This document shows, one piece after another, positions 1 to 10,048 of a DNA stretch of 64,000 bases. The stretch comes from Acididesulfobacillus acetoxydans (GTDB lineage: Bacteria > Bacillota > Desulfitobacteriia > Desulfitobacteriales > Desulfitobacteriaceae), in assembly GCF_902729405.1 (NCBI RefSeq), contig NZ_LR746496.1, forward strand, positions 1,302,001-1,366,000. Direction: 5' to 3'. The notes beneath the pieces were generated by a model. It made no database searches. It saw nothing but the letters and a program-made list of their open reading frames with translations, and was not told the DNA's origin. Every line of letters starts with the position of its first letter. The stretch's first letter is position 1. The translations under genes were made by a program, and so were the position numbers.

Positions 1-24
1 CGCCGAAGCCGCTTATCCCAAAAT
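1..24 (+). repeat. fragment of the dispersed multi-hairpin element
   Basis: These bases match the interior of the longer copy near 17263-17286 (core GAAGCCGC, then TATCCCAAAAT) with one mismatch. The left part, if any, is outside the window. It points toward the thiolase gene, as the longer copies point toward their downstream genes. Confidence 0.5.
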
Positions 25-48
25 GATACCAAACGGAGGAAAACAGAG

Positions 49-1227
49 ATGAACGAAGTTGTCATAGTCAGTGCGGTTCGCACTCCCGTCGGTTCCTTTG
101 GCGGCGCTCTGAGCCAGGTATCGGCGCCGGACCTGGGGGCACTGACCATCCGGGAAAGCATCAGAAGGGCCGGCATCACCCCCGAAGAGGTGGATGAAGT
201 GATCATGGGCAATGTGCTGAGCGCTGGTCTGGGGCAAAACCCGGCCCGGCAGGCCGCTATGAAAGCGGGCATTCCGCAGGAAGTCCCTTCGTGGACGGTG
301 AGTAAGGTGTGCGGTTCAGGCCTGAAAGCTGTTGTCTGTGCGGCTCAGGCCATATTAGCCGGAGACGCCGAGATCATTGTCGCCGGGGGAATGGAAAGCA
401 TGTCCCTGGCGGCCTATGCTTTGCCTAAGGCCCGTACCGGTTACCGTATGGGAAATGCCACGGTTGTGGATACAATGATTATCGACGGTCTGACCGATGC
501 TTTCCACAACATCCACATGGGCCTGACCGCCGAAAACATCGCGGAAAAATTCGGCATATCACGGCAGGAACAGGATGAATTTTCCGTCCGCAGCCAGAAC
601 AGGGCCGAGAAAGCGATTAAAGAGGGCAAGTTCGCCGAGGAGATTGTTCCGGTGGTCATCCCGCAAAAGAAAGGGGATCCCGTCGTCTTCAGCCAGGATG
701 AATTTCCTCGCTTCGGCACGAGTGTGGAGACCCTGGACAAGTTGCGCCCGGCCTTTAAAAAGGACGGTACGGTTACCGCCGGGAATGCTTCGGGGATCAA
801 TGACGGGGCCGCGGCAGTCGTGGTCATGAGTGCCGCCAAAGCGGAGGCCCTGGGGGTCAGACCTTTGGTTAAAATCACATCCTGGGCTTCCGCCGGGGTG
901 GATCCCCTGATTATGGGCACCGGGCCGATCCCGGCGACCCGTAAAGCCTTAGCCAAAGCGGGTTTGAAAATCGAAGATATAGACGTGGTGGAGGCCAATG
1001 AGGCTTTCGCGGCTCAGGCTCTCGAGGTGGCGAAAGAGCTTAACCTGGATATGGAGAAGACTAATCTCAACGGGGGAGCCGTGGCCCTCGGCCATCCGAT
1101 CGGTGCATCCGGGGCGCGCATTCTGGTGACTTTACTCTACGAAATGGGCCGCCGGAAGGCCCGCAGGGGTCTGGCTACCCTCTGTATCGGCGGTGGCCAA
1201 GGAATCAGTATGGTTGTGGAGCGCTGA
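49..1227 (+). CDS. atoB: acetyl-CoA acetyltransferase (thiolase)
   Basis: Thiolase-family enzyme of 392 residues, the usual full length, which condenses two acetyl-CoA to acetoacetyl-CoA or performs the reverse thiolysis in the cytoplasm. The nucleophile Cys lies in [11 protein letters not shown] (about residue 88). The C-terminal motifs GHPIGASG (catalytic His) and LCIGGGQG (second Cys) are intact. The ATG is preceded by GGAGG with nine bases between. It stands alone: the next gene is on the opposite strand and a terminator-like hairpin follows. A degradative thiolase with longer substrates cannot be excluded from sequence. The symbol is a family assignment rather than proof of orthology. 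Confidence 0.93.
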   Translation: MNEVVIVSAVRTPVGSFGGALSQVSAPDLGALTIRESIRRAGITPEEVDEVIMGNVLSAGLGQNPARQAAMKAGIPQEVPSWTVSKVCGSGLKAVVCAAQAILAGDAEIIVAGGMESMSLAAYALPKARTGYRMGNATVVDTMIIDGLTDAFHNIHMGLTAENIAEKFGISRQEQDEFSVRSQNRAEKAIKEGKFAEEIVPVVIPQKKGDPVVFSQDEFPRFGTSVETLDKLRPAFKKDGTVTAGNASGINDGAAAVVVMSAAKAEALGVRPLVKITSWASAGVDPLIMGTGPIPATRKALAKAGLKIEDIDVVEANEAFAAQALEVAKELNLDMEKTNLNGGAVALGHPIGASGARILVTLLYEMGRRKARRGLATLCIGGGQGISMVVER

Positions 1228-1236
1228 GGCGGTTAT

Positions 1237-1269
1237 CGATGTTCAGCTTAAGCTGAACGAGTTCACTCC
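1237..1269 (-). repeat. fragment of the dispersed element (module 1 palindrome)
   Basis: Ten bases after the thiolase stop lies the palindrome TTCAGCTTAAGCTGAA flanked by GTGAACTCG and CATCG (read on the minus strand). This is the 5' module of the element seen at 17190, 20379 and 45260. Confidence 0.55.
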
Positions 1270-1352
1270 GCTTACCCGGGAAGCAGCGGACCCGGGAAGC
1301 GGATGCGGCGGCCGGGGGAACCGGTTTAGGCATCCGTGGCGACAAGCGAAGG

Positions 1353-1396
1353 CCCGGTCGGGAAGCACGCGGTGTTTTCCGGCCGGGACTTTTTTT
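1353..1396 (+). terminator. intrinsic terminator after the thiolase gene
   Basis: CCCGGTCGGGAA pairs imperfectly with TTCCGGCCGGG across a short loop and is followed by a run of seven T. This fits rho-independent termination of the thiolase transcript. Confidence 0.7.
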
Positions 1397-1460
1397 AGCT
1401 AATCAGAAAGTATAAGTCTGAGGGCACATAAGAAAACTGGCGTTGTCGCCTTGATTCAAC

Positions 1461-1482
1461 CGATCGCTCGTTTGAGCGATCG
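1461..1482. other. perfect hairpin between convergent genes
   Basis: CGATCGCTC and GAGCGATCG form a perfect nine-base stem with a GTTT loop, between the 3' ends of the thiolase and the glycosyltransferase. There is no T-run on either side, so it may be a transcript-end structure or a protein site rather than a classic terminator. Confidence 0.5.
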
Positions 1483-1522
1483 CGCCGGCTGAGTTTCCGC
1501 GGGACCCATCGGAAGGGTGGGT

Positions 1523-2740
1523 TCAGCGCTTGATGTGACCTGTCGAGCGCAAAATCTGACCGGGTTCGGGGCTGGCTTCCAGGCCGGAGCCGCGGCCGCG
1601 CGTGAGGCCGGGTTCTTGGGCGGGCACGGGGTCACCGGCAAGTGCCTGCCGGTAAAATTGCAGCAACTGTTCCGCGGGTCTCTCCCAGCCAAACTCGGCC
1701 GCCGTGGCCCGGGCCCGGCCGCCCATGTCCCGGCGCACCTGTTGATCCCGCAAGTCTTCGACCGCTTGCTCCAGGCTTTCGGCTTGGGCCGGGTTGTAGA
1801 GCAAGCCGTTTATTGCAGGGGCGATCTGTTCCCGGGCGGGACCGCTGTCCGCGGCGATCACCGGCAGACCGGAAGCCATGGCTTCTAAAATGACGAGGCC
1901 CAAAGTGTCGGTCAAGGAAGGGAAGAGGAAAATATCCGAGGAGGCATAAGCTTTCGCCAGGTCTTCGCCATGGAGAAAACCTGTGAAAACGGTCTGTGTA
2001 CCTTGGAAATGCTTCTCCAAAGCCTGGCGGTGGGGCCCGTCACCGACGAGGGCTAAGCAGAAATCTGCGGATTTGGTCAAAAGCGGGCGGATTCCTTCAA
2101 TACCTTTTTCTGGAGCCAGGCGGCCGACGTAAAGGAGCAGAAGTTTTTCCGGATGCCCGTTGCTGAGGCGTTCTCGCCAGGAGTTTTCGCGGTGGCTCGG
2201 GTGAAAACGGTCCAAGGCGACGCCGCGCGACCAAACGTGTACATTGCGGAATCCGCGCTCGGTTAAAGCGTTTTGGACAGCCCGGGAGGTGCAAAGATTG
2301 AGCCGGGCCTGATTGTGCAGGAGTTGGAGATATTTCCAAGTCAAGGGCTGAAGAAACGACAAGTGGTAGAATTTCATATATTGGGCGATATTGGTATGAT
2401 AGGAGGCCACAAGCGGCAGCCTCAAGCGCCTGCTGTAGTAGACGCCCGCTAATCCCAAGAAAGCCGGGTTCACCGCGTGAACTAAGTCCGGCTGAAATTC
2501 CCGCAGGTATTTTTTGACTTTCGCTGTGGGCAGAGAAAATTTACGGTCGGGATAGAAGAAAAAGCTTCGGGCAGGAACCCCCGCCACCTTGGCGCCCATG
2601 TATTCTTGCTCTCCCAGGTCGGGTGCGATCACCAGGACTTCGTGCCCGTTGCGCCGCAGCCAGCGTATAGAGGCACAAAGGCGGGTGACGACGCCGTCTG
2701 TGGAAGGAAGAAAGGTTTCAGTAATAATTGCTATTTTCAT
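1523..2740 (-). CDS. sqdX: SqdX-type sulfoquinovosyltransferase (GT4 family)
   Basis: GT4 glycosyltransferase of about 405 residues from the chosen ATG. The upstream in-frame extension of 25 residues is basic and not family-like, so the start is placed at MKIAIITETFLPSTDG. The N-terminal half follows the plant SQD2/cyanobacterial SqdX pattern: PSTDGVVTR, then YGAK-like YMGAKVAG, a Y-H-T-N segment (SYHTNIAQYMKFY), and VWSRGVALDRFHP. The C-terminal GT-B half has EKGI and the nucleotide-binding PSLTDTLGLVILEAMASG. The family transfers sulfoquinovose from UDP to diacylglycerol, making the sulfolipid SQDG at the membrane. The sulfoquinovose synthase gene lies immediately upstream on the same strand, so they probably form one operon. 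A related glucosyl or mannosyl transferase is the alternative, but the neighbour argues for SqdX. Confidence 0.82.
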   Translation of the reverse strand: MKIAIITETFLPSTDGVVTRLCASIRWLRRNGHEVLVIAPDLGEQEYMGAKVAGVPARSFFFYPDRKFSLPTAKVKKYLREFQPDLVHAVNPAFLGLAGVYYSRRLRLPLVASYHTNIAQYMKFYHLSFLQPLTWKYLQLLHNQARLNLCTSRAVQNALTERGFRNVHVWSRGVALDRFHPSHRENSWRERLSNGHPEKLLLLYVGRLAPEKGIEGIRPLLTKSADFCLALVGDGPHRQALEKHFQGTQTVFTGFLHGEDLAKAYASSDIFLFPSLTDTLGLVILEAMASGLPVIAADSGPAREQIAPAINGLLYNPAQAESLEQAVEDLRDQQVRRDMGGRARATAAEFGWERPAEQLLQFYRQALAGDPVPAQEPGLTRGRGSGLEASPEPGQILRSTGHIKR

Positions 2741-2830
2741 ATTTACTGGGGGCCCGGACAAGGCAAACTTTGACTCGCGGCGGCCAGGCCCGTCTCTCCT
2801 TTTTCTCAAGCGCAAGGTTTACAAGTCGTA

Positions 2831-3982
<1,152 letters not shown>

Positions 3983-4225
3983 TTATTCCCCTTCTTGCTC
4001 TTGATTTACGATATTCCCCGAACCCGTAAGTAATATTCTTGTACCGGGAGTTTGCCGCTTTCACTTTGTGATAACCCTGTGGAGCTTGCGGTAGGGTATG
4101 TGTGACGGAAATATCCGCTTATACCCAAGATATAAGGTTAACAAACGGACGTTAACGTTTAACGTGTTTTCTGTTAGGATTTGGTTAAGGTTGCTGCCAA
4201 ATGATAGGATGCGGGGGGGTGGGAT

Positions 4226-4819
4226 TCAGCGCCGAACACCGGCATAGTCACCGAAATGAAACAGCCTCAAGCCCCAGCGGCTGATCGGCTGAAGGAGAGA
4301 ACTGAAACGCCACATGACGAAGGAGCTGAGTGCGCCGACAACGGCCCCGCCCAAGACGTCGGTCGGCCAGTGCACACCGGTGTAAATCCGGGCGATGCCG
4401 ACCAGAACCGCGAGTACGGTAAAACTCACCTGAATCCAAGGCGCCGTTTTCCCGAAGGAGCCCACGGCAAAACCGAAGCTGCCTGAGACGTGGTCACTGG
4501 GAAAAGAAGCGTCCGGGGGGTGAGGAATAAGCTTGGTGAAAGTGCCGCGGGCCAGTGTTACGAAAGGGCGCGGCCGGAACCAAAAATGGGCAATGATCAC
4601 GTTGAAGAGAAGTGCCAGAATCCCTGACAACCCCATGATGAACAAGGCATGACGCTGTTTGCCTTCCTTTCTCGGTAAGAAGAACCAAGCCGCCAGGAAG
4701 AGCACCACGTAGAGTTCCAGAGCGTACTGCGCAATGAAGGCCATCACCCCGTCCAAGATGGGAACATGCCCCGCCCACTGATTGAGAAAGTGAAAGCCCG
4801 TAACATCAAAAGAATTCAA
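4226..4819 (-). CDS. PAP2-family membrane phosphatase, BcrC-like undecaprenyl-diphosphatase
   Basis: Integral membrane PAP2 phosphatase of about 197 residues with around five hydrophobic segments. Signature 1 ends in FRPRPF, signature 2 is SFPSDH, and signature 3 is RIYTGVHWPTDVLGG, so the catalytic His pair, Arg and Asp are present. BcrC/YwoA relatives recycle undecaprenyl diphosphate on the outer membrane face, and the N-terminal layout (FLNQWAGHVPILDGVMAFIAQYA) resembles them. I chose the TTG at 4819 because AGGGGGG lies eight bases upstream. An ATG 24 codons earlier would add a polar, non-family stretch. The lysine of signature 1 is not obvious. Lipid phosphate phosphatase is the alternative. 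Confidence 0.85.
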   Translation of the reverse strand: MNSFDVTGFHFLNQWAGHVPILDGVMAFIAQYALELYVVLFLAAWFFLPRKEGKQRHALFIMGLSGILALLFNVIIAHFWFRPRPFVTLARGTFTKLIPHPPDASFPSDHVSGSFGFAVGSFGKTAPWIQVSFTVLAVLVGIARIYTGVHWPTDVLGGAVVGALSSFVMWRFSSLLQPISRWGLRLFHFGDYAGVRR

Positions 4820-4891
4820 ACCAAAAGCCCCCCTATATAATCTCTTATTCGTCCCTATTGGACGGCTATGCTGCCCGGGCGCCACCGACAA

Positions 4892-5273
4892 ACGATGAAA
4901 ATGCGCCGAACCGATTCAAAGATAAAGACGGCGGGAAGGAGCGAAAAGTTCGCCGTCCTGGGCTACTTTTGGGTTCGCCGCTCAGCCTTGCCGGAGAACT
5001 TTCTCGATCCGGGCTGTTTTTTCTGTCAGTTCAGGGCGGTCTGATTCAAGAGGGTCGGCTTCAGGCAATTCGGCTCCGGAGCGTCTCTCTGCCGGCTGGG
5101 CCGGTCTGACTTGAGACGGTTTTGAACTTTGGATGAATATGTATCGTCTTTCTTAATGTGTGGTAACAATTTACGGGTCTGTTCACACGGTGCAGGACGG
5201 GAATAGGTATGGCTATTTCCGTCGGGTTCTGGCAATATAATAAGGGATAATCCGTGTGAGGGGACGGAATTTT
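4892..5273. other. intergenic region upstream of the ECF sigma operon
   Basis: No convincing gene. A weak SigW-like promoter is possible on the plus strand: TGAAC at 5123-5127 and CGTC at 5145-5148, which would fit autoregulation of an ECF sigma factor. The -35 departs from the usual TGAAAC, so this is tentative. Confidence 0.3.
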
Positions 5274-5828
5274 GTGACCGACAAAGATTTGGAGATTGTG
5301 CTCAGATGCCGCTCTGGTGATGAAGAGGCATTTACCGATTTCGTGTTGCACTACACCCCTTATGTCTACCGGACAGCTGTAGCTTTTTTACACGATCGGA
5401 CTGAAGCGGAGGACCTGACTCAGGAAATATTTCTAAAAGTTCATCGTTCTTTGTCACAGCTTCATGATCTCAGGACTTTTCCGGCCTGGTTCAAACGCTT
5501 GATTACCAATGCCTGCCTGGATCACTTGAAAAAAAAGACGCCTGTGCCAACCGCTGAATTCGAATTGGATCGTGCCGCGCCCTCAGGTCCGGAGCAGTGG
5601 GAAACCAGGCTGGTTCTGCGGGAAGCGTTGGCCGGGCTGAGCCTCGAGCAACGCCAGGTGTTGCTCCTGCGGGAGTGGCAGGGCTACGAGTACCGGGAAA
5701 TCGCCGAACTGATGGGAATTCCGCTGGGGACCGTGAAGTCGCGGCTGTTCAGTGCGCGGGCGCATTTGAAAAACGTGCTGGAAGAAGAACCCCGTGTCCG
5801 GGGTACGTCCACGGGGCGCGACCGGTAA
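5274..5828 (+). CDS. ECF-type RNA polymerase sigma factor
   Basis: Sigma-70 family protein of about 184 residues. Region 2 spans roughly residues 20-85 (DRTEAEDLTQEIFLKVHRSL, WFKRLITNACLDHLKKK). Region 4 covers about 120-175 (LSLEQRQVLLLREWQGYEYREIAELMGIPLGTVKSR, quoted in part) with a standard helix-turn-helix. It should direct RNA polymerase to stress or envelope promoters when released by its anti-sigma factor. The GTG at 5274 has GAGGGG ten bases upstream; the GTG six codons earlier has no such site. The anti-sigma gene follows on the same strand, then a membrane protein, giving a three-gene operon. Confidence 0.92.
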   Translation: MTDKDLEIVLRCRSGDEEAFTDFVLHYTPYVYRTAVAFLHDRTEAEDLTQEIFLKVHRSLSQLHDLRTFPAWFKRLITNACLDHLKKKTPVPTAEFELDRAAPSGPEQWETRLVLREALAGLSLEQRQVLLLREWQGYEYREIAELMGIPLGTVKSRLFSARAHLKNVLEEEPRVRGTSTGRDR

Positions 5829-5930
5829 GGCGCCCAATGACACAGCGGTTAGAGTCTAAGAGAGGGGTCCCATGCTCTTCCATCCGGGGCTTCCGGCTGT
5901 AGTTTGCTTTCAAGGAAGGAGAAGCTGAAA

Positions 5931-6434
5931 TTGGAATGCCGGGATTGTTTAGAGTTAATTTCAGAATACGTTGATGGGGAGTTGCCGTTAAAGCGGGTCT
6001 CAGATTTGGAAAATCATCTGGAAGGCTGTTCCGCCTGCCGGGCCTCGGAACGGGAACTGCGTGAACTTCGGCGGGAACTCAGGGGGGCCGTGGAAAGCTT
6101 GGTTCCGCCACGCGGTTTGGAAGAAAGGATTCTCCGCTCGCTCTGGGTCAGTGAGCGGAAAGCAAGGCAGGTTCGGACTGTCTGGACCGCTTTATTGTTA
6201 GCTGCACTTTTTTGCCCGTTCTTCCTTTTCCTTTCCCCGGTATTTGCCATGTTTCTCAACTTGGCCTACGTTTCGACAGACGCGTTGTGGCGCGCGGGCT
6301 TCACCTTATTGAAATCCGCTCCGGCCCCCCTGAGCCTGAGCCTGGGGGTAGCAGGCTTGTTGGTCATGGGGTTAGGGGCCTATTTGGTACGCAGGATTTT
6401 GCGCGATATTCCCGCGAACGAGGTGTTCTCGTAA
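5931..6434 (+). CDS. anti-sigma factor with zinc-finger domain
   Basis: About 167 residues from a TTG start placed nine bases after AAGGAAGGAG. The N terminus carries a zf-HC2 type zinc site: CRDC near the start, then HLEGCSAC about 30 residues later. These cytoplasmic domains bind ECF sigma factors. A leucine/arginine-rich linker leads to two hydrophobic segments (TALLLAALFCPFFLF and LSLGVAGLLVMGLGAYL), so the protein is membrane-anchored. It lies directly downstream of the sigma gene and its TAA overlaps the next ATG (TAATG), which implies translational coupling. I infer that it holds the 5274 sigma factor inactive until an envelope signal arrives. Confidence 0.85.
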   Translation: MECRDCLELISEYVDGELPLKRVSDLENHLEGCSACRASERELRELRRELRGAVESLVPPRGLEERILRSLWVSERKARQVRTVWTALLLAALFCPFFLFLSPVFAMFLNLAYVSTDALWRAGFTLLKSAPAPLSLSLGVAGLLVMGLGAYLVRRILRDIPANEVFS

Positions 6435-7288
6435 TGAAGAAAGCCGGAATCACCGGAACTTTCCTGGTGTTGCTGCTCTTGTTCCTTTTCTCTTGGCCGA
6501 CTCGGGTGCAAGCTTCCGAGATGTTGACCAAGTTGGGCGGGAACCCCGCCGAGGTCGGCCCGGGCCAGCGGGTAGACACGGTGGTGGCGGTCGGCACGGA
6601 TGCCCGGATTGCGGGTTGGGTTAAGGATATCGTTTTGGTCGTGAACGGTAATGTCGTCCTCGCCCCTTCGGCCCGAGTGGATTTGGTGATTGACCTGGGG
6701 GGACATGTTACCAACTTGGCTTCGGAAAAAGTCAAAACCGGGGTGTTTGAGGTGAATCCCACGCCGGGAGTGACGCAGGAGTTGTTGTTCGGCGCTCTTC
6801 TCCTGGTAGGAACTTGGCTGGTGCGTCTAATTGCCAGTTTAGCAGGTATTCTTTTGCTGACCGGTTTGGGCTATGCCCTGGACCGGCATTTTGAGCGCGC
6901 CGCGGCTTTTCTCGCGCATGCACCCGGACGCCTTTTTGCCATCGGTGTGGCAGGTGCTCTGGTGAGCTGGGCTCTGACGGTGCTTTTGTCTCTGACGATC
7001 ATCGGTATTCCCGTCGCTGTGTTGGTTTTTTTTCTCAGCCTCTTAGCGGCTTTTCTGGGTATTCTGCCGCTTATCGATTATTTGGGCAGGGAGTTTCTCA
7101 ACGCGAGGGTTCAGACCTATCCACCCATTACCCGCCGGCTGGTTTTGGCGAGTCTCTTCACAGCGTTGATCAATATTCCCTTGCTCGGTTTTTTCCTTCT
7201 TCTCATTTTTGGAGCGGTCGGGTTCGGGCTGACGACGGTTTTGTTGTGGAGTTTTTTCAAGGAGAGAAAAAGCGGGCGTCTAACCTAG
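6434..7288 (+). CDS. membrane protein with exported bactofilin-like segment
   Basis: 284 residues. A signal-like N terminus (LVLLLLFLFSWPTRVQA) is followed by a soluble region with short hydrophobic repeats (VKDIVLVVNGNVVLAPSAR, then VDLVIDLGGHVTN) resembling the beta-helical rungs of polymer-forming bactofilin-like domains. Four or so transmembrane segments fill the C-terminal 170 residues, ending in a basic tail. It is translationally coupled to the anti-sigma gene, so it is likely part of the same envelope-sensing unit or its main output. Similar sigma/anti-sigma/membrane trios are known in Bacillota; the molecular role is not established. Confident as a gene, not as to function. Confidence 0.75.
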   Translation: MKKAGITGTFLVLLLLFLFSWPTRVQASEMLTKLGGNPAEVGPGQRVDTVVAVGTDARIAGWVKDIVLVVNGNVVLAPSARVDLVIDLGGHVTNLASEKVKTGVFEVNPTPGVTQELLFGALLLVGTWLVRLIASLAGILLLTGLGYALDRHFERAAAFLAHAPGRLFAIGVAGALVSWALTVLLSLTIIGIPVAVLVFFLSLLAAFLGILPLIDYLGREFLNARVQTYPPITRRLVLASLFTALINIPLLGFFLLLIFGAVGFGLTTVLLWSFFKERKSGRLT

Positions 7289-7502
7289 TCCGGGAAAAGC
7301 GCGGATCCCACCCAAAGCGATCAGGCGGGCGGGATTGATGGACAGCCCGGTTCGTTGGAGCGGCCCCCTGCCCGTCGGGGACCGGAGCGCAGGTTTGCGA
7401 AGGGTTTCGGACCTATTCTAAGCCGGTTGGCCTGTGCGTTAGCCCCACTGATTGGTGTCGTGGTGATTGTGGAACTTTTAGGCAAAAAGGAGTCGGGTGC
7501 GG

Positions 7503-8804
7503 ATGTCATCCCAAGTGATCCTGTTTATCGCGCACTATGGCTATTACGGATTGTATTTGGTTCTGGGCGTGTCGATTATGGGTATTCCGCTGCCGGACGA
7601 GTTCATCATGACTTACGTGGGCTTTCTCACGTATGCGGGGAAACTCAATCCCGTTCTGGCCGTCGCTTCCGCGGCGTTTGGGAGCATGAGCGGGATCACG
7701 GTGGCGTATTGGCTCGGACGCCTGTTTCACGACAGGGTGCTTGCTTACCTGGAGAGGCATGCCGGGGGGGAGCGCCTGGAGAAAGTTCTTCGCTGGTACC
7801 AGCGGCAGGGAGGAAAACTTCTGACGGCCGGATATTTTATTCCGGGTGTACGTCACTTGTCGGGTTACGTTGCGGGCTTGAGTGGTTTGCCTTATCCCGG
7901 CTTTGCTTTTTTTGCCTATCTGGGGGCTCTTCTCTGGACCGCTGCTTTTATTTTTCTTGGCCGTCTTTTGGGCAGCCGTTGGCAGACGATCTTGCCTGTC
8001 ATTCACCGCTACGCAGTGCTCATGGGGATAGGCGCAATTCTTCTCTCCTTAGCTTTTTACCTGCTTTATAAGAATAGGGTCTCTTGGAGTGCCGGACTCT
8101 ATCAAGCCTTTAAACGTTGGACAAAGAAATACATGTCCCTGGGAAAGCGGCGCTTTGCGGTTACAGTGGGTGGCCTTAGTTTTGTGACACTTTTTGTCAT
8201 CCTTGCCGGTCTGATTCAGGATTTGGTTGCGCAGGAGGTGGGGCAGTTTGACAGGCTTGTGGTGGAGTGGCTGGAGGTCGGTTCTCCCCCGTCGGTGATC
8301 AGGTTTATGCAAGGTGTCAATGCTTTGGGGACGCACGTTGTGATTGCCCTGGTGTTCGTGGCCGCCGTTCTGGTTTTCCGTCAGCTCAAACGGGACTGGA
8401 GCCCTGTACTGCCCCTTATTTTGGCTTGGGGTGGAGGTACCCTGATTGACCGCCTCTTCCAACTAATCTTTCGCGGTGCGAATTTCAGTGTCTGGGAAGA
8501 CCTTACCCCTTTGCAAGCGCCCAGCTCCGGCTTTTTGTTGGGCGCGATCAGCTTTTATGCGGTACTGGGCTACATTTTTGGCAGGGAACGGGGGTGGTCC
8601 GGGCAGGGTCTTATTCTGGCGGGTGAAGTCATCCTCCTCACCCTTCTGGGGGTGAGCCCGGTTTATCTCCGGCTGCACCCCCCAAGTGCTACGGTCACTG
8701 GCTGGGTGGTGAGCCTGCTCTGGACTTTGGTTTGTGTCTTTATCTACGAATTTTGGCTTTACCGCCGGGAGAATGGGGTTTCGGCACATCCGGGCCCCCG
8801 TTGA
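7503..8804 (+). CDS. DedA-family protein fused to a degenerate PAP2 domain
   Basis: About 433 residues in two membrane halves. Residues 1-190 are a DedA/SNARE-associated domain (GIPLPDEFIMTYVGFL, SMSGITVAYWLGR, and the conserved re-entrant stretch AGYFIPGVRHLSGYVAGLS). DedA proteins act in polyprenyl-phosphate or phospholipid flipping. Residues 240-420 match PAP2 topology, but the signatures are decayed: PSSGF replaces PSGH (catalytic His lost) and RLHPPSATVTG replaces the usual H-x3-D, losing Asp. It is therefore probably not a phosphatase. A GTG two codons earlier is an equally possible start: AAAAAGGAG lies 5 bases from it and 11 from this ATG. It may share a transcript with the sigma operon. 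Confidence 0.85.
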   Translation: MSSQVILFIAHYGYYGLYLVLGVSIMGIPLPDEFIMTYVGFLTYAGKLNPVLAVASAAFGSMSGITVAYWLGRLFHDRVLAYLERHAGGERLEKVLRWYQRQGGKLLTAGYFIPGVRHLSGYVAGLSGLPYPGFAFFAYLGALLWTAAFIFLGRLLGSRWQTILPVIHRYAVLMGIGAILLSLAFYLLYKNRVSWSAGLYQAFKRWTKKYMSLGKRRFAVTVGGLSFVTLFVILAGLIQDLVAQEVGQFDRLVVEWLEVGSPPSVIRFMQGVNALGTHVVIALVFVAAVLVFRQLKRDWSPVLPLILAWGGGTLIDRLFQLIFRGANFSVWEDLTPLQAPSSGFLLGAISFYAVLGYIFGRERGWSGQGLILAGEVILLTLLGVSPVYLRLHPPSATVTGWVVSLLWTLVCVFIYEFWLYRRENGVSAHPGPR

Positions 8805-9038
8805 CCTCTTGACGGCAAGGAAGCTCAATGATAGCCTAACCGTGAGGTCGGAAAGCGGACCGGGACGGCCGAGGAATCCTGACAGGGCGGCACTTGGCCG
8901 CCACTCCCCGCGTACCCGGCACGCTGTGCAAGATCTCAGAAGATTCATGGTTGGTCGTGTTCTTTCCGCAACAGTGCTTTACGGACTTGTTGCAGGGGAA
9001 TTATGGCTGAAAAATCCAGGATTGAGGGGGATATCGGA

Positions 9039-9950
9039 ATGACACTTGACAAAGAGAAGACCACGATCGGTTTTATCGGCACCGGAGTCATGGGAAAGAG
9101 TATGGCCGGTCACTTGGTCAAAGCGGGGTATCGGGTTAAAGTCTTCAACCGGACGAAGGCCAGGACAGATGAACTCATCCGCTTGGGGGCCGAATGGAAA
9201 GACACCGTCGGCGAACTGGCGGCCGAGTGCGGGGTGATCATCACGATGGTCGGGTATCCGCAGGATGTGGAGGATATCTACCTGGGAGAAGGTGGGATTA
9301 TCCGGGAGGCCAAACCCGGCACTTACCTAATCGATATGACGACCTCCACCCCGTCTTTGGCCCGGCGGATTTTCGCCGAGGCCAGGGCTAAGGGTCTGTT
9401 GGCGCTGGACGCACCGGTTTCCGGCGGGGACGTGGGCGCAAGGGAAGCCCGTTTGGCCATCATGGCGGGCGGAGAGGAAGCAGACTTTAAAGCTGTCCTG
9501 CCTATCCTCAATCTTATGGGTGTGAACATTGTTCTCCAGGGGCCTGCGGGTGCGGGCCAGCATACCAAGATGTGCAACCAGATAGCTATTGCATCCGGCA
9601 TGATCGGGGTTTGTGAGGCCATGGCTTATGCGGTAAGAGCGGGTTTGAATCCGGAAGTCGTGCTAAAGAGCATTGCCGGCGGCGCCGCCGGAAGCTGGTC
9701 TCTGAGCAACCTCGCTCCCCGTATGATCGCCGGCGACTTTGAACCGGGCTTTTATGTGAAACACATGATTAAAGATATGGTGATTGCGCTGGATTCTGCC
9801 CGGGAAATGGGCCTGATGACCCCCGGCCTGGAACTTGCCAAGTCTCTGTATGACAAACTGGCGGCCCAGGGGGCCAACGAGCGGGGAACCCAGGTTTTGT
9901 TTAAGCTCTATCTGGAGGAGCGCCCTTTGGACTTCAGAGCCGCTCGTTGA
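9039..9950 (+). CDS. 3-hydroxyisobutyrate dehydrogenase-family NAD(P) oxidoreductase
   Basis: About 303 residues, typical for the beta-hydroxyacid dehydrogenase family (3-hydroxyisobutyrate, tartronate semialdehyde or related substrates). The Rossmann motif GFIGTGVMGKSMA is at the N terminus. The substrate motif DAPVSGGDVGA follows near residue 120, and the catalytic lysine lies in GAGQHTKMCNQ. The C-terminal helical domain contains SWSLSNLAPRM and GFYVKHMIKDM. Two starts are possible: this ATG with GAGGGGG eight bases upstream, or an ATG 12 codons earlier with AGGGG. The exact substrate cannot be read from sequence. No pathway partner is adjacent, though a semialdehyde dehydrogenase is encoded at 45613. 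Confidence 0.88.
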   Translation: MTLDKEKTTIGFIGTGVMGKSMAGHLVKAGYRVKVFNRTKARTDELIRLGAEWKDTVGELAAECGVIITMVGYPQDVEDIYLGEGGIIREAKPGTYLIDMTTSTPSLARRIFAEARAKGLLALDAPVSGGDVGAREARLAIMAGGEEADFKAVLPILNLMGVNIVLQGPAGAGQHTKMCNQIAIASGMIGVCEAMAYAVRAGLNPEVVLKSIAGGAAGSWSLSNLAPRMIAGDFEPGFYVKHMIKDMVIALDSAREMGLMTPGLELAKSLYDKLAAQGANERGTQVLFKLYLEERPLDFRAAR

Positions 9951-10016
9951 CTCCAGAACACTTGACAGTGCCGGGATAGCCGCAGGATTTTGATGTTTGC
10001 CCTGAAATAAGCGAAT

Positions 10017-10048
10017 CTCTGCCCGGGTCGGTTTTGACTCGGGCAGAG
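10017..10048. terminator. strong hairpin after the dehydrogenase gene
   Basis: CTCTGCCCGGGTC and GACTCGGGCAGAG pair across a short T-rich loop 67 bases after the stop. There is no T-run after the stem, so it may protect the 3' end or terminate inefficiently. Confidence 0.5.

Noticed and set aside
441-998. Long minus-strand ORF within the thiolase gene
   Set aside because: Shadow of the thiolase in another frame: no family features and fully covered by a clear gene.
7355-8071. Plus-strand ORF of 238 codons overlapping the DedA gene
   Set aside because: Its sequence is unstructured and rich in Gly, Arg and Ser, while the overlapping frame is a clear DedA protein.
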